This document shows positions 35,178-43,500 of a DNA stretch of 64,000 nucleotides, piece by piece; the first letter of the stretch is position 1, and each line of letters begins with the position of its first letter. A model generated the notes under the pieces. That model worked only from the letters and a program-made list of their open reading frames with translations. It was not told the DNA's origin and made no database searches. Made by a program: the position numbers and the translations under genes. The stretch is from an uncultured Ruminococcus sp. (GTDB taxonomy: Bacteria; Bacillota; Clostridia; Oscillospirales; Acutalibacteraceae), in the NCBI GenBank assembly GCA_902777275.1, contig CACYTI010000010.1:1-64000 (forward strand). Direction: 5' to 3'.

Positions 35178-35519
35178 ATGGACAACTGTGTTTTTTGCGG
35201 TATAGCAAACGGTACGATTCCGTCAAAAAAGGTTTATGAGGACGACAAGATACTCGCGTTTTATGATTTGGAGCCGCAGGCACCGGTGCACGTTCTTGTC
35301 ATTCCCGTACAGCACATCTCGTGTGCCGACGAGGTAAACGAGAGCAACAGCGGCGTTATAGCGCATATTTTTGCCAAAATCCCCGAAATTACCAAATCGC
35401 TCGGGCTGACCGAAGGCTACCGAATCGTTACAAACTGCGGTAAGCACGGCTGTCAGAGCGTTATGCATCTGCATTTTCATATTGTAGGCGGCAAACAGCT
35501 CGGCGGACGTATGGTTTAA
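35178..35519 (+). CDS. HIT-family nucleotide hydrolase
   Basis: A 113-residue histidine-triad protein of the Hint type. It has CVFCGIANGTIP at the N-terminus, the core ILAFYDLEPQAPVHVLVIP and the active-site HLHFHIVGG near residues 98-106. Hint enzymes hydrolyse phosphoramidates of AMP. The ATG at 35178 has AAGGAGC upstream, so a longer in-frame start at 35133, which lies on the promoter, is rejected. A PRTase gene follows after 15 bases. Confidence 0.93.
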   Translation: MDNCVFCGIANGTIPSKKVYEDDKILAFYDLEPQAPVHVLVIPVQHISCADEVNESNSGVIAHIFAKIPEITKSLGLTEGYRIVTNCGKHGCQSVMHLHFHIVGGKQLGGRMV

Positions 35520-35534
35520 ACGGAGGAATACATA

Positions 35535-36071
35535 ATGGAAACATATCATATAAACATAGCGGGCGTTGAACGCGATCTTGAAAAATATCCCGTTAACGAC
35601 AAGCTTGACATCGCGGCGTTTATTCTTTTCGGAGACGTTGAGGTCACCGAAAAATCGGCTGCGGCTCTGCTTAAAATCTGCCCCGAGCACGACGTTGTCG
35701 TGTCAGCCGAGGCAAAGGGGATCCCGCTCTGCTACGAAATGGCGCGTCAGGGCTGCCGCGAGTATGTTATCGCGCGCAAAAGCATTAAGGTATATATGCG
35801 CAACTGTGTGGGCGTTTCGGTCAATTCAATTACAACAGCCAAAGAGCAAAATCTGTACCTCGGCGAATCCGACGTTGAGTTCCTGAAGGACAAGCGTGTG
35901 CTTATCGTTGACGACGTTATCTCAACGGGCGAAAGTCTTGCCGCTCTTGAGGCGCTGTTGGATAAAATCAACGCCAACGTTGTGGGCAAGGCGTGCATTT
36001 TGGCAGAGGGCGACGCCAAAAACAGGGACGATATAATCTTCCTTGAGGAGCTTCCGCTGTTTGTAAAATAG
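35535..36071 (+). CDS. Phosphoribosyltransferase (adenine PRTase-like)
   Basis: A 178-residue type I PRTase. The PRPP-binding loop VLIVDDVISTGESLAAL is near residues 121-137, and the earlier VVSAEAKGIPLCYEMA region matches the Apt/Xpt class. IARKSIKVYM before the flexible loop fits purine salvage enzymes. Whether the base is adenine or another purine cannot be decided from sequence alone. GGAGG precedes the ATG. Confidence 0.82.
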   Translation: METYHINIAGVERDLEKYPVNDKLDIAAFILFGDVEVTEKSAAALLKICPEHDVVVSAEAKGIPLCYEMARQGCREYVIARKSIKVYMRNCVGVSVNSITTAKEQNLYLGESDVEFLKDKRVLIVDDVISTGESLAALEALLDKINANVVGKACILAEGDAKNRDDIIFLEELPLFVK

Positions 36072-36105
36072 TTTAAGTTTGGAGTGTGGAGAGTGGAGTT
36101 GAAAT

Positions 36106-36128
36106 GGACAGTTGACAATTGACAATTT
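36106..36128. repeat. Short GACAGTTGACAATTGACAAT repeat
   Basis: A short sequence with internal near-duplication (TTGACAA twice). Related stretches occur at 20894-20918 (inverted) and 60886-60905, each in an intergenic space beside another repeat. Confidence 0.5.
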
Positions 36129-36176
36129 AGGTTGTCGCTCCGCTCTTGATTTGTAATGCTGTGGTTGGGTGTTAAT

Positions 36177-36386
36177 GTGCCAACGGCACAATTCATGCGC
36201 CTTTGCGCAATTCATTACGCAGTAAATTCATGTTGCGCAGCAACAATTCATTCCTGTATCACAGCTTTCCGTTGTTGAAAACGTCTTAGACATTATCAAC
36301 CGTCGGCGACAGGAATGAATTGTCCTTCGGACATGAATTGGCTTTGCCGTGAATTGCCTGCGGCGTGAATTGAGCGCGCTACGCTC
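36177..36386. repeat. Palindromic array of heptamers and mini-hairpins
   Basis: Four AATTCAT heptamers (36190, 36209, 36225, 36245) alternate with hairpins GTGCCaacGGCAC, GCGCctttGCGC, TACgcaGTA and GTTGCgcaGCAAC. After a 50-60-base centre bounded by TTCCTGT and ACAGGAA, four ATGAATT/GTGAATT heptamers (36315, 36333, 36349, 36365) alternate with GTCCttcGGAC, GGCtttGCC, GCCtgcGGC and GAGCGcgctaCGCTC. The heptamers are conserved and inverted between halves; every hairpin has a different sequence. The last hairpin abuts the holA ribosome binding site (AAAGGAG). Confidence 0.85.
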
Positions 36387-36403
36387 ATTAAAGGAGAATC
36401 CCC

Positions 36404-37447
36404 ATGCCGAAAATAACCGAAACAGAACTGAAAAAACAAATAAAAAGCCGCAGCTTTTCGCCTGTTTACGTGCTTTACGGCAGCGAACAGCTTTATGTGC
36501 GCAGATACACCGAAATGCTTGTTGAGGCAGTGGCGGGAAAAACTCCGTCGGATTTCAACTTTCACAGCTTCGGCGGAGAAGTGAACCTCGACACGCTTGC
36601 GTCGGCTGTCGGGGTCGTTCCGTTTATGAGCGAGTATAACTGCGTTTTAGTTACGGATATTTTCCTCGATTCGTATGATTCGGACGGGCTCGACAAGCTC
36701 AAAGCGATCTGCAAAATGCGCGCGGAGGGCACAATACTCATCATTTCAATGACGTCCTATGTGCCCAAGCGGAACGCAAAGGCGTTTGAGTCGATTTGCA
36801 AAAGCGCCCAAAAGGACGGCTCGGTTATAAAATTTGACAGCCTTAACGAAGCGACGCTCGAAAAGCAGATCGGCAAGTGGGTGAACAGGCAGGGAAAATT
36901 CATTTCAAGAATCAACGCCTCCCGTCTTATAAAGCTTTGCGGGACCGATTTGAACCGCCTGAAAAACGAGGTCGATAAAATCTGTGCCTACACCTCGGGC
37001 GAGGAGATTCAGGGAGATACGATCGACAAGCTCGTTGCTCAAACGCTTGAGGCGAAGATTTTCAGCCTGTCCGACATGGTTCTGTCGGGCAGGGGAGACG
37101 ACGCTTTTCAGACGCTTGACCGTCTGTTTTATCAAAAGGAAGAGCCTGTTATGATGTTATACGTGCTGTCAACCGCGTTTACCGACGCTTACCGCGTCCG
37201 CGTTGCCGACGAAAGCGGAGTCGATATAAAAACGCTCGCCGAGGATTTTTCCTACGGCAAGCGAACCTTTGCGCTCGACCGCGCCCGCCGCTCGACCCGT
37301 CAGGTCAGCACCGAAGCTTTGAGAAGCTGCCTTGACGCGCTGAGTGAAGCGGACGTAAAAATGAAATCGGTGGCGGTCAATCCGAGACTGTTCATCGAAC
37401 AGCTTATCGCGCGTTTGCTGCTTATCGCGAGGGAGGGCAGGAAGTAA
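36404..37447 (+). CDS. holA: DNA polymerase III delta subunit
   Basis: A 347-residue HolA, the clamp-loader subunit that opens the beta clamp. Features are an N-terminal AAA+-like fold without a Walker A motif (SFSPVYVLYGSEQLYVRRYTEML), FNFHSFGGEVNLDTL, and a C-terminal helical collar domain with the ARRSTRQVSTEALRSCLDALSEADVKMKS segment. The ATG follows AAAGGAG directly downstream of the heptamer-hairpin array. rnmV overlaps its stop by one base. Confidence 0.92.
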   Translation: MPKITETELKKQIKSRSFSPVYVLYGSEQLYVRRYTEMLVEAVAGKTPSDFNFHSFGGEVNLDTLASAVGVVPFMSEYNCVLVTDIFLDSYDSDGLDKLKAICKMRAEGTILIISMTSYVPKRNAKAFESICKSAQKDGSVIKFDSLNEATLEKQIGKWVNRQGKFISRINASRLIKLCGTDLNRLKNEVDKICAYTSGEEIQGDTIDKLVAQTLEAKIFSLSDMVLSGRGDDAFQTLDRLFYQKEEPVMMLYVLSTAFTDAYRVRVADESGVDIKTLAEDFSYGKRTFALDRARRSTRQVSTEALRSCLDALSEADVKMKSVAVNPRLFIEQLIARLLLIAREGRK

Positions 37448-38037
37448 TGCTCAGCATTAAGGAAGCAATTATCGTCGAGGGCAGATACGACAAAATAAAG
37501 CTCTCGGGAATCGTTGACGCGCCGATAATCGAAACAGGCGGTTTCAGGGTGTTTTCCGACAGGGAAAAGCAGTCGCTTATCCGCCAAATAGCCGAAAAGC
37601 GCGGTATCCTGGTGCTGACCGACAGCGACGGAGCGGGCTTTGTAATCAGAAATTTTCTTCGCGGAGTGGTGCCTAAGGAGCAAATAAAGCACTGCTATAT
37701 CCCGCAGATAAAGGGCAAGGAGCGCCGCAAGCCGCAGCGCAGCAAGGAAGGGCTGCTCGGCGTTGAGGGCGTCACCGACGAGGTGATAAAGGAAGCGATA
37801 CGCCGCAGCGGAGCGACTGTTTTGGGAGAGAGCGCGGAGCCCAAGCGCGAAATCACCAAAGCCGACCTCTGCATAATGGGACTGTCGGGCGGAGAAAACT
37901 CAGCAAGGCTCAGACAGAAGCTCCTGAAAAAGCTGAATATGCCGACATACCTCTCGGCAAACGCAATGCTGGCGGCGCTGAACTGCCTGTATTCACCCGA
38001 GGAGTTGGCGGAGTTGGTTGAAGAAATTAGCCTGTGA
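37447..38037 (+). CDS. rnmV: Ribonuclease M5 (toprim), 5S rRNA maturation
   Basis: A 196-residue RNase M5. The toprim domain holds the catalytic Glu in IIVEGRYDKIKL and the DxD in VLTDSDGAG (about residues 58-66), and the C-terminal DUF4093-type region is present. In Firmicutes it cuts both strands of precursor 5S rRNA with ribosomal protein uL18. Its start overlaps the stop of holA, and it is convergent with sigK across a tandem repeat. Confidence 0.93.
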   Translation: MLSIKEAIIVEGRYDKIKLSGIVDAPIIETGGFRVFSDREKQSLIRQIAEKRGILVLTDSDGAGFVIRNFLRGVVPKEQIKHCYIPQIKGKERRKPQRSKEGLLGVEGVTDEVIKEAIRRSGATVLGESAEPKREITKADLCIMGLSGGENSARLRQKLLKKLNMPTYLSANAMLAALNCLYSPEELAELVEEISL

Positions 38038-38082
38038 CGTCTTTGAGTTTCCCTTTCACAACATTTTGTATTTTTTCTTTTT

Positions 38083-38217
38083 AGAATAATGGTGTAGGGT
38101 TGTGTATAGTTGAAGGGTTTTTACAATTGTACTTACAAAAAAATAATAATTCTCTATAAGAAGTATAAAATATAGAGGGTTTATAGAAAATGCCCTAAAC
38201 CCTACACTACCCTACAC
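38083..38217 (+). repeat. Core-and-arm palindromic element, copy A
   Basis: The left arm starts GTGTAGGGTTGTGTA with AAGGGTTT further in; the right arm is AAACCCTACACTACCCTACAC-like, complementary to it apart from a bulge of about eight bases. Between them is an AT-rich core that ends TATAGAGGGTTTATAG-AAAATGCC. Repeated at 38234 and, with different arms, at 52466. Confidence 0.85.
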
Positions 38218-38233
38218 TTTAAATTTCTAAAAT

Positions 38234-38369
38234 AGAATAATGGTGTAGGGTTGTGTATAGTTGAAGGGTTTTTACAATTGTACTTACAAAAAAATAATAA
38301 TTCTCTATAAGAAGTATAAAAATATAGAGGGTTTATAGAAAATGCCCTAAACCCTACACTACCCTACAC
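38234..38369 (+). repeat. Core-and-arm palindromic element, copy B
   Basis: A near-identical tandem copy of the element at 38083-38217 (period 151 bases; one extra A in the core at AAAAATATAGAGGG). CTTTGAGT near 38043 and ACTCAAAG near 38380 form a short inverted repeat outside the two copies, between the convergent rnmV and sigK genes. Confidence 0.9.
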
Positions 38370-38380
38370 CACGTCGCGAC

Positions 38381-39076
38381 TCAAAGATTGCTGCTTGTTT
38401 CAAACCTTTTTCTCAGCTTTTTCAGCGCCTTTGTTTCGATTCGGCTGACATATGAACGGCTTATCCCGAGAACGGCGGCTGCCTCCTTTTGGGTCATCGG
38501 GTCTTTTCCGTTCAGACCGTACCTCATAATAATAACGCTCTTTTCCCGTTCGGCAAGCTCTTCGTTGATGAACCTGCCGAGCTTTTTTGTGTTTAGCTTG
38601 CGGTCGAGGTCGTCCAAGATTCGGTCGTCCTCCGCCATTATGTCCATAAGCGTCAGCGGATTGCCGTCTTTGTCGGTGTCGATGGTTTCGTTTATCGAAA
38701 CGTCCTGCGCGGTCTTTTTCGCCGCTCTGAAATACATCAGTATCTCGTTTTCGATACAACGGCTGGCATATGAGCTTAACCGTATGTTTTTGTCCGGATC
38801 AAACGAGTCGATCGCCTTTATCAGCCCTATTGTACCGATAGAAACCAAATCGTCCTGCTCGCCCTGCTTGCCGTAATATTTCTTTATTATGTGCGCCACG
38901 AGCCGTAAATTATGCTCCACCAAAAGATTACGCGCCTCTCGGTCGCCCTCCTTCATGCGCAGAATGTACTCGCGCTCCTTTTTCTCACTGAGCGGCTTTG
39001 GGAACGAGCCTCCGCCGCAAACGTGCAGAACAAAAAAGCAAACGTACTGTCCCAAAAGCGAAATCAAATCAAACAT
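38381..39076 (-). CDS. sigK: Sporulation sigma factor K precursor
   Basis: A 231-residue sigma-70 factor. A hydrophobic N-terminal pro-sequence (FDLISLLGQYVCFFVLHVC, about residues 2-20) precedes FPKPLSEKKEREYILRMKEGD, exactly the layout of pro-sigma-K. Region 2 (NLLVEHNLRLVAHIIKKYYG... SIGTIGLIKAIDSFDP... SSYASRCIENEILMYFR) and region 4 (MTQKEAAAVLGISRSYVSRIETKALKKL) are intact; region 3 is reduced, as usual for SigE/SigK. The gene is uninterrupted, with no skin element. SpoIVFB-type cleavage would be needed for activation. It would drive mother-cell genes such as dpaAB at 17293. Confidence 0.93.
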   Translation of the reverse strand: MFDLISLLGQYVCFFVLHVCGGGSFPKPLSEKKEREYILRMKEGDREARNLLVEHNLRLVAHIIKKYYGKQGEQDDLVSIGTIGLIKAIDSFDPDKNIRLSSYASRCIENEILMYFRAAKKTAQDVSINETIDTDKDGNPLTLMDIMAEDDRILDDLDRKLNTKKLGRFINEELAEREKSVIIMRYGLNGKDPMTQKEAAAVLGISRSYVSRIETKALKKLRKRFETSSNL

Positions 39077-39107
39077 TTTATCACCCGCTAAAACTTATTC
39101 AAACCTA

Positions 39108-39136
39108 TTGCCAAAAATGCGGATTTTAACTATAAT
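39108..39136 (+). promoter_or_regulatory. Promoter of exoA
   Basis: TTGCCA (39108-39113), a 17-base spacer and TATAAT (39131-39136), 30 bases before the start codon. Confidence 0.75.
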
Positions 39137-39165
39137 ATTTATGTAAGTAACAAGGGGGAAAAGTG

Positions 39166-39921
39166 ATGAAAAAGCTTATTTCATGGAACGTCAACGGTCT
39201 TCGTGCCTGTGTGACAAAAGGATTTTTGGATTTCTTTAAAGAGATCGACGCCGATGTTTTCTGTATTCAGGAGACCAAGCTCCAACAAGGGCAGATCGAG
39301 CTTGACCTTACGGGCTATCATCAGTACTGGAACTACGCCGAAAAGAAGGGCTATTCGGGCACGGCTATGTTTACAAAGGACGAGCCGATTAATGTTCAAT
39401 ACGGGATAGGCATTGAGGAGCATGACAGCGAGGGAAGGGTCATCACCGCCGAGTTTGAGGATTATTTCGTCGTCACCTGCTACACTCCGAACTCTCAGAA
39501 TGAGCTGCGGCGTTTGGATTACCGCATGACATGGGAGGACGCTTTTTTGGCTTATTTAAAGAGCCTCGAAAGCCGCAAGCCCGTTATTTTATGCGGCGAT
39601 TTAAATGTAGCTCATACGGAAATCGACCTCAAAAACCCAAAGACCAACCGCAAGAACGCGGGCTTTACCGACGAGGAACGCGCAAAGATGACCGCGCTTC
39701 TCGGCAGCGGCTTTACAGACACCTACCGCTTTTTCAACCCCGACAAGGTGGGCGTTTACTCGTGGTGGTCGTACCGCTTCCGCGCAAGAGAAAAGAACGC
39801 GGGCTGGCGTATTGATTACTTTATAACCTCAAATTCGCTCGACGAAAGGCTCGTCAGCGCCGACATTCTGACCGATGTGTTCGGCTCCGACCATTGCCCC
39901 GTGGAGCTTGTGATAGAGTGA
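39166..39921 (+). CDS. exoA: Exodeoxyribonuclease III / AP endonuclease
   Basis: A 251-residue EEP-family nuclease of the Xth/ExoA type for base excision repair. Catalytic motifs are [16 protein letters not shown] (metal-binding Glu), [22 protein letters not shown], and the terminal GSDHCPVEL with the catalytic Asp-His. The ATG at 39166 is seven bases after GGGGG; a GTG one codon earlier is less likely. It is divergent from sigK and has its own promoter. Confidence 0.95.
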   Translation: MKKLISWNVNGLRACVTKGFLDFFKEIDADVFCIQETKLQQGQIELDLTGYHQYWNYAEKKGYSGTAMFTKDEPINVQYGIGIEEHDSEGRVITAEFEDYFVVTCYTPNSQNELRRLDYRMTWEDAFLAYLKSLESRKPVILCGDLNVAHTEIDLKNPKTNRKNAGFTDEERAKMTALLGSGFTDTYRFFNPDKVGVYSWWSYRFRAREKNAGWRIDYFITSNSLDERLVSADILTDVFGSDHCPVELVIE

Positions 39922-39956
39922 AATAAATCAAAAAATAATTCTAAAGGAGAATAATT

Positions 39957-41201
39957 ATGGGATTGTTTAAAAAAGAATTCTGCGCTGTCTGCGGTGAAAA
40001 AATAAGCCTGCTCGGAAAGCGCAAGGTCGAGGACGGCGTTGTTTGCAGCAAATGCACCAAAAAGCTCTCGCCGTTTTTCAAGGAGAGAAAGAAGTCAACC
40101 GTCAACGACATCAAGGATCAGCTCGCTTACCGCGAGGACAACCGCCAAAAGCTCAACAGCTTCAATCAGACAAGAACCTACGGCACCCGCACAAAGGTCT
40201 ACATCGACGACGCTCAACAATGCTTTGTTGTCAGCAGGGCGAGAGATTTCCGCGAGGACAACGCCGATATCATTAAGCTTAGTCAGGTGACGGGCGCAAG
40301 GTATGACGTAAAGGAGCACCGCTCAGAGATTTTCCGCAAGGATTCCGAGGGCAGGTCGGTGTCGTACAATCCGCCGAGATATGAATACAGCTACGAATTC
40401 AAGGTTTATATCAACGTCAACTCGCCTTATTTTGACGAGATAGAGTTTGAGCTGACCGACTATCGCCCCGACAGCAGGCATTCAAGCGACTATCACCGCT
40501 TTGAGGACATGGCAAATGAGCTTGTTTCGGCGCTGAAGGACAGCAAAAGAAATATGATGAATTCAAACAGCGGATTCATGGGTATGGCTGCAGCCGCTCC
40601 CTTCGAGGGTCAGCAGATGATGAACGGTCCCGAATTGAAGAATAACTTAGAGGTGAAGTTCGGAAGCAAAAACCCTGTTCCGTATCCGCAAAATATAAAC
40701 GGAAATCAGGTCAGTCTTGCCGTAAGGTTTATTGGCAAGTTTGTGATTTCGGTCGTCAATCCTCAGCAGTTTATGAGCTGCGGAAGCGTTGAAGATATCA
40801 GCGGCGCGCTTAGAGCTCAGGTTGAAAACTCCGCAGGCGAGGCTATCTCATTATGCGCCCGCAACGGAATACCCGTCGCGCAGCTTCCTGCACGGTCAAA
40901 TGAAATCGCAAAATATGTAAAGGATAATTTAGAGAGCGGTTGGCAGGCGCAGTTCGGAGTGACAATGGAGTCGATCGCGTTCGCAAGCTTGTCGCTGACC
41001 GAAGAAAGCGCGGCAGCGTACAAACAAATGAGAGTGGCGCAGTTTAATCGGCCCGCGCAGCATGACTATATGGAGCAGCAGGCTGAGCGGCAGTATCAGC
41101 AGGACGCTGTTCAGCAGCAGGCGCAGACATGGGTCTGTCCCGCGTGCGGAACTGAGAACACGAGCAAATTCTGCGTAGGCTGCGGAACGCCCAGAGGTTG
41201 A
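39957..41201 (+). CDS. DUF4428 / SPFH-like / zinc-ribbon fusion protein
   Basis: A 414-residue cytoplasmic protein in three parts. Residues about 5-45 are a DUF4428-type zinc finger (FCAVCGEKISLLGKRKVEDGVVCSKC). About 220-360 is an SPFH/YdjI-like domain (NNLEVKFGSKNPVPYPQNI... AVRFIGKFVISVVNPQQF). The C-terminus is a zinc ribbon (WVCPACGTENTSKFCVGCGTP) behind a Gln-rich linker. No membrane segment is seen. SPFH proteins of this type are linked to membrane stress scaffolds in Bacillus (YdjI with PspA), but the finger-flanked form is uncharacterised as far as I know. It is a single gene with AAAGGAG upstream. Confidence 0.8.
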   Translation: MGLFKKEFCAVCGEKISLLGKRKVEDGVVCSKCTKKLSPFFKERKKSTVNDIKDQLAYREDNRQKLNSFNQTRTYGTRTKVYIDDAQQCFVVSRARDFREDNADIIKLSQVTGARYDVKEHRSEIFRKDSEGRSVSYNPPRYEYSYEFKVYINVNSPYFDEIEFELTDYRPDSRHSSDYHRFEDMANELVSALKDSKRNMMNSNSGFMGMAAAAPFEGQQMMNGPELKNNLEVKFGSKNPVPYPQNINGNQVSLAVRFIGKFVISVVNPQQFMSCGSVEDISGALRAQVENSAGEAISLCARNGIPVAQLPARSNEIAKYVKDNLESGWQAQFGVTMESIAFASLSLTEESAAAYKQMRVAQFNRPAQHDYMEQQAERQYQQDAVQQQAQTWVCPACGTENTSKFCVGCGTPRG

Positions 41202-41221
41202 TAAAACCGGGTAAAAGCTTT

Positions 41222-41755
41222 TAATAATTGAGTGGGAGGCTGCCAAAATGTTTCGCAGCCGTCCTCTCACACCACAGTGCATACCGTTCCGTACACGGCG
41301 GTTCAATAGTTTGAGTGCAGTACCTTGTATCTTTGGAGTATGTCATTATACCCCACGGATGCAAGGTATTCGTTTGTTAATGACCTGTGCAGAACATAGC
41401 TGTCGGCGATGCGCCAATATGCTTTCCTGCTGTTTGCCACTCCCACGCTTTGAAATAATTGATTCCAAGCCGCACAAGGTTGTCGTGCTTTTTCTTGATT
41501 ATCTTCCACTGCTTCCAATATATTTGCCGCGTTTACACCACGGGGTTCGGGCAGTATGGGACTTTGTCTTGTCCGGCAGACTCGACCGCACCGCAGTTGC
41601 TTTATATGCGATTTCTGTTCGTAAGACCGAGAGTTTACTTTGGGTTTACTTCAGATTCCGCCTCGCGACGGACACCCTTGCCCTCTGCTAACACTTTCTA
41701 CTGCCAAGCTTGCAGTGGACTTTCGCCACCAAGTTACTGCACATTCCGGGTAAAT
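41222..41755 (-). mobile_element. Decayed group II intron
   Basis: On the minus strand the C-terminal end of an intron reverse transcriptase is followed by the conserved intron tail: an ACCGCCGTGTACGGAACGGT domain V-like segment, GTGGTGTGAGAGGACGG, and a GGCTGC...GGCAGCC domain VI stem ending near GAGTGGGAGG (41230-41239, plus strand). The 5' part of the intron and most of the ORF are missing. 41533-41755 contains sequence I cannot assign with confidence; a GCAGTGGACTTTCGCC stretch there recalls a widespread gut-clostridial repeat. Confidence 0.75.
41303..41532 (-). pseudogene. ltrA: Group II intron reverse transcriptase/maturase, C-terminal remnant
   Basis: Two reading frames joined by a frameshift encode the LtrA C-terminus. 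The first reads RQIYWKQWKIIKKKHDNL... INYFKAWEW; the second continues ANSRKAYWRIADS and ends ILQRYKVLHSNY. A single missing G at GTGGCAAAC (minus strand) explains the break. A stop (TAA) lies immediately upstream of RQIYWKQW, and the reverse transcriptase domain itself is absent, so the gene is dead. Confidence 0.85.
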
Positions 41756-41795
41756 CAAAGAAAGAAATAGCCACGGCTGGCTATTTCTTTCTTTG
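41756..41795. terminator. Strong bidirectional hairpin
   Basis: A perfect 17-base-pair stem CAAAGAAAGAAATAGCC/GGCTATTTCTTTCTTTG with a six-base loop. Neither side ends in a pure T-run. It could terminate transcription from either direction, or mark an element end. Confidence 0.6.
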
Positions 41796-41898
41796 TGATG
41801 GATATGTTTTTCGTCACGATGTTAAGATATCGGAGCGACGGTTTTCGCAGGAATGCCGAGCCTGAGCAGCCCCTGCACTCCAAATTATAACAGCACTT

Positions 41899-42477
41899 TC
41901 AATTGTTAGGTGCTGTCCTCCACTCCGTAAGGCTTTCACCCTTCACCAAAAACGCTTTTCGGGCTGTTTTGGCCATCGGTTCGTCGCTGCGGCTGTCGGA
42001 GTAAAATTCATCAACGACGGCGTTTTCTCCGAAAATCTCCCTGAAACGGCGCACCTTTTCCTCGCCGTGGCAGTTCTCTCCGCTGTATATCCCTGTTTCG
42101 GGATCGACGATTGAGGCTATCAGCGTGCCGACGCCGAGCTCGCTGCAAATTGGGCGCAGCAAAAAGACGGGGGAGGCTGAGATTATTACGTCATCGGGGC
42201 GTTTTTGTTCCAAATAAAACCGCTTGATTTTTTTGCGGTTCTTTTCCCAAAAATCATGTACGTCGCGCTTACAGTCGCAATAGCGCAAAAAACGGTACAT
42301 GACCTCTTTGAATTGCGTCTTGGTTCCTTTCTTTGCCGCGTAAAACCGCAGAGTAGCTCCCAAAAGCGACGGGGCACACATAATAATTATCTTTTTATGT
42401 CGTTTTAGACAAAATAAATAAAAATCAGCCGTTGAATCGCCGTCGTATATTGTTTTGTCAAAATCGTAGGCGTTCAT
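41899..42477 (-). CDS. HAD-IB family phosphatase
   Basis: A 192-residue SerB-like HAD phosphatase. Motif I is YDFDKTIYDGDST (DxDxT intact, residues about 4-16), motif II serine lies in VIISASPVFLL, and motif IV is the acidic YSDSRSDEPM. The start at 42477 (MNAYDFDKT) follows GGAAAGGT; an upstream in-frame start at 42501 is rejected. Close homologues act on phosphorylated sugars, serine or polyol phosphates; no specific substrate can be named. Confidence 0.87.
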   Translation of the reverse strand: MNAYDFDKTIYDGDSTADFYLFCLKRHKKIIIMCAPSLLGATLRFYAAKKGTKTQFKEVMYRFLRYCDCKRDVHDFWEKNRKKIKRFYLEQKRPDDVIISASPVFLLRPICSELGVGTLIASIVDPETGIYSGENCHGEEKVRRFREIFGENAVVDEFYSDSRSDEPMAKTARKAFLVKGESLTEWRTAPNN

Positions 42478-42578
42478 AAAATTACCTTTCCTTTTTATCA
42501 CAAAATGTTCACATTATTATGTTATCATAAAAAAACATGGAAATAATTCGAGATTGGAAAAAATCTGTCGTCTTTCTA

Positions 42579-42607
42579 TTGATTATTACGATAAAATATA
42601 GTATAAT
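42579..42607 (+). promoter_or_regulatory. Promoter of the DUF5685-DnaJ operon
   Basis: TTGATT (42579-42584), a 17-base spacer and TATAAT (42602-42607), 30 bases before the start codon. Confidence 0.75.
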
Positions 42608-42636
42608 GCTATAAATATGTCTAAAAGGGGTTGCGT

Positions 42637-43500
42637 ATGTTCGGTTATTTGCGGGTTCAAAAAAGCGAGCTGCTTGTCCGCGAGTTTGAGGCTTACAAGT
42701 CGGTTTACTGCGGACTTTGCCGTCAGTTGGGAAAAGATTATTCCTTTTTAACGCGCCTCATTTTAAGCTACGACTGCACCTTTTACGCCATGCTGCTCAT
42801 GTCGCTCAGCCGCTCCTGCGGCGGTTTTTACAAGGGACGGTGCAAATGCAATCCCTTTAAAAAGTGCAGCTTTGCCCGCTGCGGTGACGACGCTTACGGC
42901 AAGGCGGCGGCGCTTTCGGTCATTTCGGCTTACTACAAGTTAGAGGACGACCTGACCGACAGCGGATTTTTCAAAAGATTCGCCGTGCGGCTGATAAAGC
43001 CGTTTTTCGGCAGATGGCACAAAAAAGCTGCTAAGAATTATCCCGAGCTTGAAGCGCCCGTTTCCAAAATGATGGAAATGCAGCGCGAGGTCGAGCGGGA
43101 CAAAAGCGCGGGGATTGACCCCTCGGCTCACCCAACGGCTGTTATGCTCGGAACCGTGCTCGCTCTTGAGGGCGTTGACGACGCTCAGCGGCGTATCTAT
43201 TACGAGTTCGGCTATCACATAGGCAGGTGGATTTACCTTATCGACGCCGCCGACGACCTGGAAAAGGACATAAAAAAAGACTGCTTCAATCCCTTCCGAA
43301 ATGTTAGTGCCGGGGATATACGCGAATATCAGACCTCGGTGCTCAATCAGTCGCTCGCTCGCGCCTATGACGCGTACAACCTAATTACGCTGATTGATTT
43401 TAAAGGGATTTTTGACAATATGATGCTTTACGGCTTTCCGACAAAGCAAAACACGGTAGTGTACCGTATTGAGGAGGAAGAAAATGACAAATCCATATGA
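42637..43500 (+). CDS. DUF5685-family cysteine-rich protein
   Basis: A 287-residue soluble, mostly helical protein. Two cysteine clusters, YCGLCRQLG (about 27-33) and [14 protein letters not shown] (about 70-83), suggest a metal-binding site. A helical domain follows with [35 protein letters not shown] and CFNPF, resembling isoprenoid-synthase-type aspartate helices. The [13 protein letters not shown] stretch is notable in that respect. Function unknown. The DnaJ gene begins inside its last codons, so the two proteins are probably made together. Confidence 0.8.
   Translation: MFGYLRVQKSELLVREFEAYKSVYCGLCRQLGKDYSFLTRLILSYDCTFYAMLLMSLSRSCGGFYKGRCKCNPFKKCSFARCGDDAYGKAAALSVISAYYKLEDDLTDSGFFKRFAVRLIKPFFGRWHKKAAKNYPELEAPVSKMMEMQREVERDKSAGIDPSAHPTAVMLGTVLALEGVDDAQRRIYYEFGYHIGRWIYLIDAADDLEKDIKKDCFNPFRNVSAGDIREYQTSVLNQSLARAYDAYNLITLIDFKGIFDNMMLYGFPTKQNTVVYRIEEEENDKSI

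Noticed and set aside
36177-36386. Possible CRISPR-like array
   Set aside because: Heptamers are too short, spacers are palindromic and polarity reverses at the centre; it is a different structure.
38083-38369. Possible CRISPR array or leader
   Set aside because: Only two long tandem copies with a 151-base period, no short-repeat/unique-spacer pattern and no cas genes.
41248-41770. Two plus-strand frames of 103-147 codons
   Set aside because: They are antisense to the group II intron remnant and the adjoining repeat; similar spurious frames are common over such elements.
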